NCBI GenBank assembly: GCA_965248735.1
Contig: OZ252146.1
Span: 2,542,001 to 2,606,000 of the forward strand
Source of the DNA: Aldehydirespirator sp965248735
Lineage (GTDB): Bacteria > Actinomycetota > Acidimicrobiia > Acidimicrobiales > Aldehydirespiratoraceae
DNA length: 64,000 nt
Direction: 5' to 3'
The position numbers were made by a program, and so were the translations under genes. This document shows positions 62,051 through 64,000 of the stretch, piece after piece; within the stretch, counting starts at the first letter, position 1; every line of letters begins with the position of its first letter. Below the pieces are notes generated by a model, which worked only from the letters and a program-made list of their open reading frames with translations, was not told the origin of the DNA and did not search any database.

Positions 62051-62710
62051 ATGACCCAGCAACACTCACTTGACGACGCCGATCTTGTCGATCTCGGCGA
62101 TGTGGAGGACTTCGAAGGCGACCCGAGCGACGATTTCGCCGATGACAAGGATTTCGCCGATGACGAGGACTTTGTCGACGATGACGATTTTGCCGACGAC
62201 GACGCAGGCCTGGACGACGACGACGCAGGCCTGGACGACGACGACGACGCCGGCCTGGACGACGACGCCGCAGGCCTGGACGACGACGACGACGCCGCAG
62301 GCCTGGACGACGACGACGACGCCGCAGGCCTGGACGACGACGACGACGCCGCAGGCCTGGACGACGACGACGACGCCGCAGTTCTAGAGGACGATGATGA
62401 CGATGACGTCCCGCCCCCGGCCGACGATGATGATGACGAGGAAGTTCACCCCAGCGACGTGGAGGCCGACCTGGAGGAGATCCTTCGGGACCGCATCGCG
62501 GCGAGCGACGACGACGACGAGGACGAGGAAGAGGACGCTGCCGGCCCGGTGAAGACCGTTTCGGTGGTAGCGCCGCCGCGTTCGGACGAGTGGACCTGCA
62601 ACCAGTGCTTCCTCATCGTGAGCATGACCCAGTTCGGATCGCGCGCCAATCCCGTGTGCCCGTCGGGCGAGGAGCCCTGCGAGTCGATCAAGAGAATCTT
62701 CAGCGGCTGA
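62051..62710 (+). CDS. DUF4193-like protein with long Asp-rich region
   Basis: 219 residues. The C-terminal ~45 residues (EWTCNQCFLIVSMTQFG ... CPSGEEPCESI) contain two cysteine pairs and resemble the conserved end of actinobacterial DUF4193 proteins, which are normally about 100 residues. The N-terminal 160 residues are extremely acidic: runs of Asp with Ala-Gly-Leu, encoded by 24-bp repeats. ATG follows AGGAG. The long acidic head may bind cations or RNA-binding partners such as polymerase; that is only a guess. Confidence 0.7.
   Translation: MTQQHSLDDADLVDLGDVEDFEGDPSDDFADDKDFADDEDFVDDDDFADDDAGLDDDDAGLDDDDDAGLDDDAAGLDDDDDAAGLDDDDDAAGLDDDDDAAGLDDDDDAAVLEDDDDDDVPPPADDDDDEEVHPSDVEADLEEILRDRIAASDDDDEDEEEDAAGPVKTVSVVAPPRSDEWTCNQCFLIVSMTQFGSRANPVCPSGEEPCESIKRIFSG
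62203..62385 (+). repeat. tandem repeats encoding DDDDAAGL in the acidic protein
   Basis: Near-identical units of about 24 bp (GACGACGACGACGCCGCAGG plus CCTG) stay in frame; earlier units are shorter (DDDAGL). Expansion by slippage is likely. Confidence 0.85.
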
Positions 62711-62747
62711 GCCCGAGCAATGCCATGGCAGTGACCGAGCCCGTCCG

Positions 62748-63293
62748 ATGACCTCGATCGAAGAGGGGGCTAGACGGGCGGTCGAAGCCGACATTGCCGC
62801 GGTGGCCGAGTTGGCGGCCGGAGCGGTCGCCGAGATGACGCCCCGGCGGGGCGGCTCAGTGTGGTCCCGGCTCGAGGCCCGTTCCGATCCGCAGGACGAG
62901 GGCCTGTTCCGAGACCTTCGAGCGGACGACGCGCTGGTGGTGGTCGGCACCATCGACGAGGCCGTCGTCGGCTACGGGGCGATCCGTCTGGTTGCACTGC
63001 ACGACGGCGCCGTCCTGGGGCGCGTCAGCGACATCTACGTGGTGCCCGAGGCCCGCGGCGTCGGCGTCGGGGAGGTGATGATGGATCTGCTGTTCGACTG
63101 GGCCCGGAGGCGTGGCTGCATCGGGGTGGACAGCCTGGCGCTGCCCGGCGACCGCGACACTAAGAACTTCTTCGAGACGCACGGTCTGGTAGCACGAGCA
63201 ATAACCGTGCATCGCGCGCTGGCCGAAGCGGCCGAGCCGCCGCTTCGAGCGAGCGCGGATGGATCGCTACCGCCCCGCGGTGAGGCGTCGTGA
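62748..63293 (+). CDS. GNAT-family N-acetyltransferase
   Basis: 181 residues. The acetyl-CoA loop appears as IYVVPEARGVGVGEVMMDLL, following the beta-hairpin of the GNAT fold; DTKNFFETHGLVAR is the usual late motif. Substrate unknown. The gene follows the acidic DUF4193-like gene by 37 bases and ends just before the repeat pair at 63294. Confidence 0.85.
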   Translation: MTSIEEGARRAVEADIAAVAELAAGAVAEMTPRRGGSVWSRLEARSDPQDEGLFRDLRADDALVVVGTIDEAVVGYGAIRLVALHDGAVLGRVSDIYVVPEARGVGVGEVMMDLLFDWARRRGCIGVDSLALPGDRDTKNFFETHGLVARAITVHRALAEAAEPPLRASADGSLPPRGEAS

Positions 63294-63377
63294 TTCCCGC
63301 TCTTGTTCGCTGCGCTCACGGGCCGCTCGGGCCTGGTTCCCCGCTCTTGTTCGCTGCGCTCACGGGCCGCTCGGGCC
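63294..63377 (-). repeat. two tandem copies of the dispersed intergenic repeat
   Basis: Copies at 63294-63333 (40 bp) and 63340-63377 (38 bp) are identical to each other over 38 bp and to the reverse complement of 14663-14702. The first copy begins one base after the acetyltransferase stop. No long internal palindrome is visible, so this is not a classic REP element. Confidence 0.85.
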
Positions 63378-63453
63378 CTGGGCCTCGCTCGGCGCCTCGG
63401 GAAGATCCTCGTGAACTGCGTCTGTCCGCTCGGCCTCTGGCATGATCGCGAGG

Positions 63454-63849
63454 GTGGAGGTCGCGGTGGGCGCGATCGTCTGCCGCTGTGACGAGCTGCT
63501 CCTGATCAGGCGCGGCCACGAGCCGGCCGCGGGGGAGTGGTCCGTCCCGGGAGGCCGGGTGGAGCCCGGCGAGATGCTGATGGAGGCGGTGACGCGCGAA
63601 CTGCACGAGGAGACCGGGCTGCATGGTGTTTGTGGCCCCCTGGTCGGCTGGGTTGAGCGCATCGGCGACGACCGGCACTTCGTGATCCTGGACTTCGAGG
63701 CGACAGTGACCGGCGATCTCACCCCCAGCGCGGGCAGCGACGCATCCGACGCCCGCTGGTGGCCCGTCTCGGAGGTGGCCAAACTGCAGCTAGTGGAGGG
63801 GCTGGCGGAGTTCCTGCACGACCACGGCGTGATCCCGACGATCATCTGA
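63454..63849 (+). CDS. NUDIX hydrolase
   Basis: 131 residues. The NUDIX box is intact (GRVEPGEMLMEAVTRELHEE then TG), so it should hydrolyse a nucleoside diphosphate derivative with Mg2+. GTG 63454 is preferred: CATGAT lies seven bases upstream as a -10-like box, and homologues begin near VEVAVGAIV. The ATG at 63442 is part of that box. Confidence 0.88.
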   Translation: MEVAVGAIVCRCDELLLIRRGHEPAAGEWSVPGGRVEPGEMLMEAVTRELHEETGLHGVCGPLVGWVERIGDDRHFVILDFEATVTGDLTPSAGSDASDARWWPVSEVAKLQLVEGLAEFLHDHGVIPTII

Positions 63850-63919
63850 GTTCAGCGGCCCCTGGCGGCTCAGCGGCTTCCGGGTTCAGCAGCTCTCGGC
63901 TCAGCAGTTCTTAAGCGGC

Positions 63920-64000
63920 TCAGCGGCCCTTCCATACGGGGGGCCGCTTCTCGATGAAGGCGAGAGGGCCCTCGCGGAAGTCCTCAGTGTCGCGCAGACC
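63920..64000 (-). CDS. C-terminal end of an enoyl-CoA hydratase/isomerase
   Basis: The minus strand from the window edge encodes 26 residues (EDFREGPLAFIEKRPPVWKG plus R) and stops at TGA (63920-63922). The ending EGxxAFxEKRPPxWKGR is typical of crotonase-family enzymes. The 70 bases between this stop and the NUDIX gene hold short GGCTCAGCGG-type repeats and nothing else. Confidence 0.8.
   Translation of the reverse strand, partial: GLRDTEDFREGPLAFIEKRPPVWKGR

Overview
This is a high-GC window from an actinobacterium. The complete Pup-proteasome set (mpa, dop, pup, prcB, prcA, pafA, pafB, pafC), the adjacent Tat genes, frequent GTG starts, ATGA/GTGA overlaps and many TAnnnT boxes 6-8 nt before start codons (typical of leaderless actinobacterial mRNAs) all point that way. 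The gene content would suit an uncultured Acidimicrobiia-type lineage, but that is inference.

Left part (1-25926): on the minus strand lie sulfate activation (cysD, cysN-cysC fusion and a second cysC) and transaldolase/transketolase. On the plus strand follow a D-Ala-D-Ala carboxypeptidase, a LON-domain protein, small membrane proteins, a ThiS-like/zinc protein coupled to the tRNA m1A58 methyltransferase trmI, and a trypsin-like lipoprotein. A minus-strand stretch holds a CoA-transferase flanked by two decayed genes (citryl-CoA lyase type, MetE type) and a ferredoxin. Then come mpa, an internally deleted substrate-binding lipoprotein gene, an aapJQMP amino-acid ABC transporter, and dop-pup-prcB-prcA.

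Middle (25927-48951): prcA and pafA, neighbours in most actinobacteria, are separated here by about 23 kb of accessory DNA. Its left edge is a patchwork of gene scraps: traces of a RelA/SpoT module, a vapBC pair with truncated toxin, pieces of a DUF429-like gene, a 36-bp copy of a nearby nuclease gene and a diverged frameshifted prcA. The core looks like a defence island: a RelA/SpoT-domain protein with a partner gene, a 1,309-residue PD-(D/E)XK nuclease/helical-repeat/PIN-like protein, a HEPN protein, and a coupled three-gene DISARM-like operon (helicase-DUF1998-nuclease fusion, DrmD-like helicase, DrmMI-like methylase). The right edge carries an in-frame PafA'-PrcA' chimera, a NYN-domain protein and an amidase before the intact pafA.

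Right part (48952-64000): pafA, the WYL regulators pafB and pafC, signal peptidase I, a glycerophosphodiesterase, tatA and tatC, an Mtr4/Ski2-like helicase, a DAGK-like domain protein, an M20 amidohydrolase, a tandem ThyX-like protein, an Asp-rich DUF4193-like protein, an acetyltransferase, a NUDIX hydrolase and the end of an enoyl-CoA hydratase gene. Several proteins here carry in-frame tandem repeats. I saw no tRNA, rRNA, CRISPR array or recognisable transposase.
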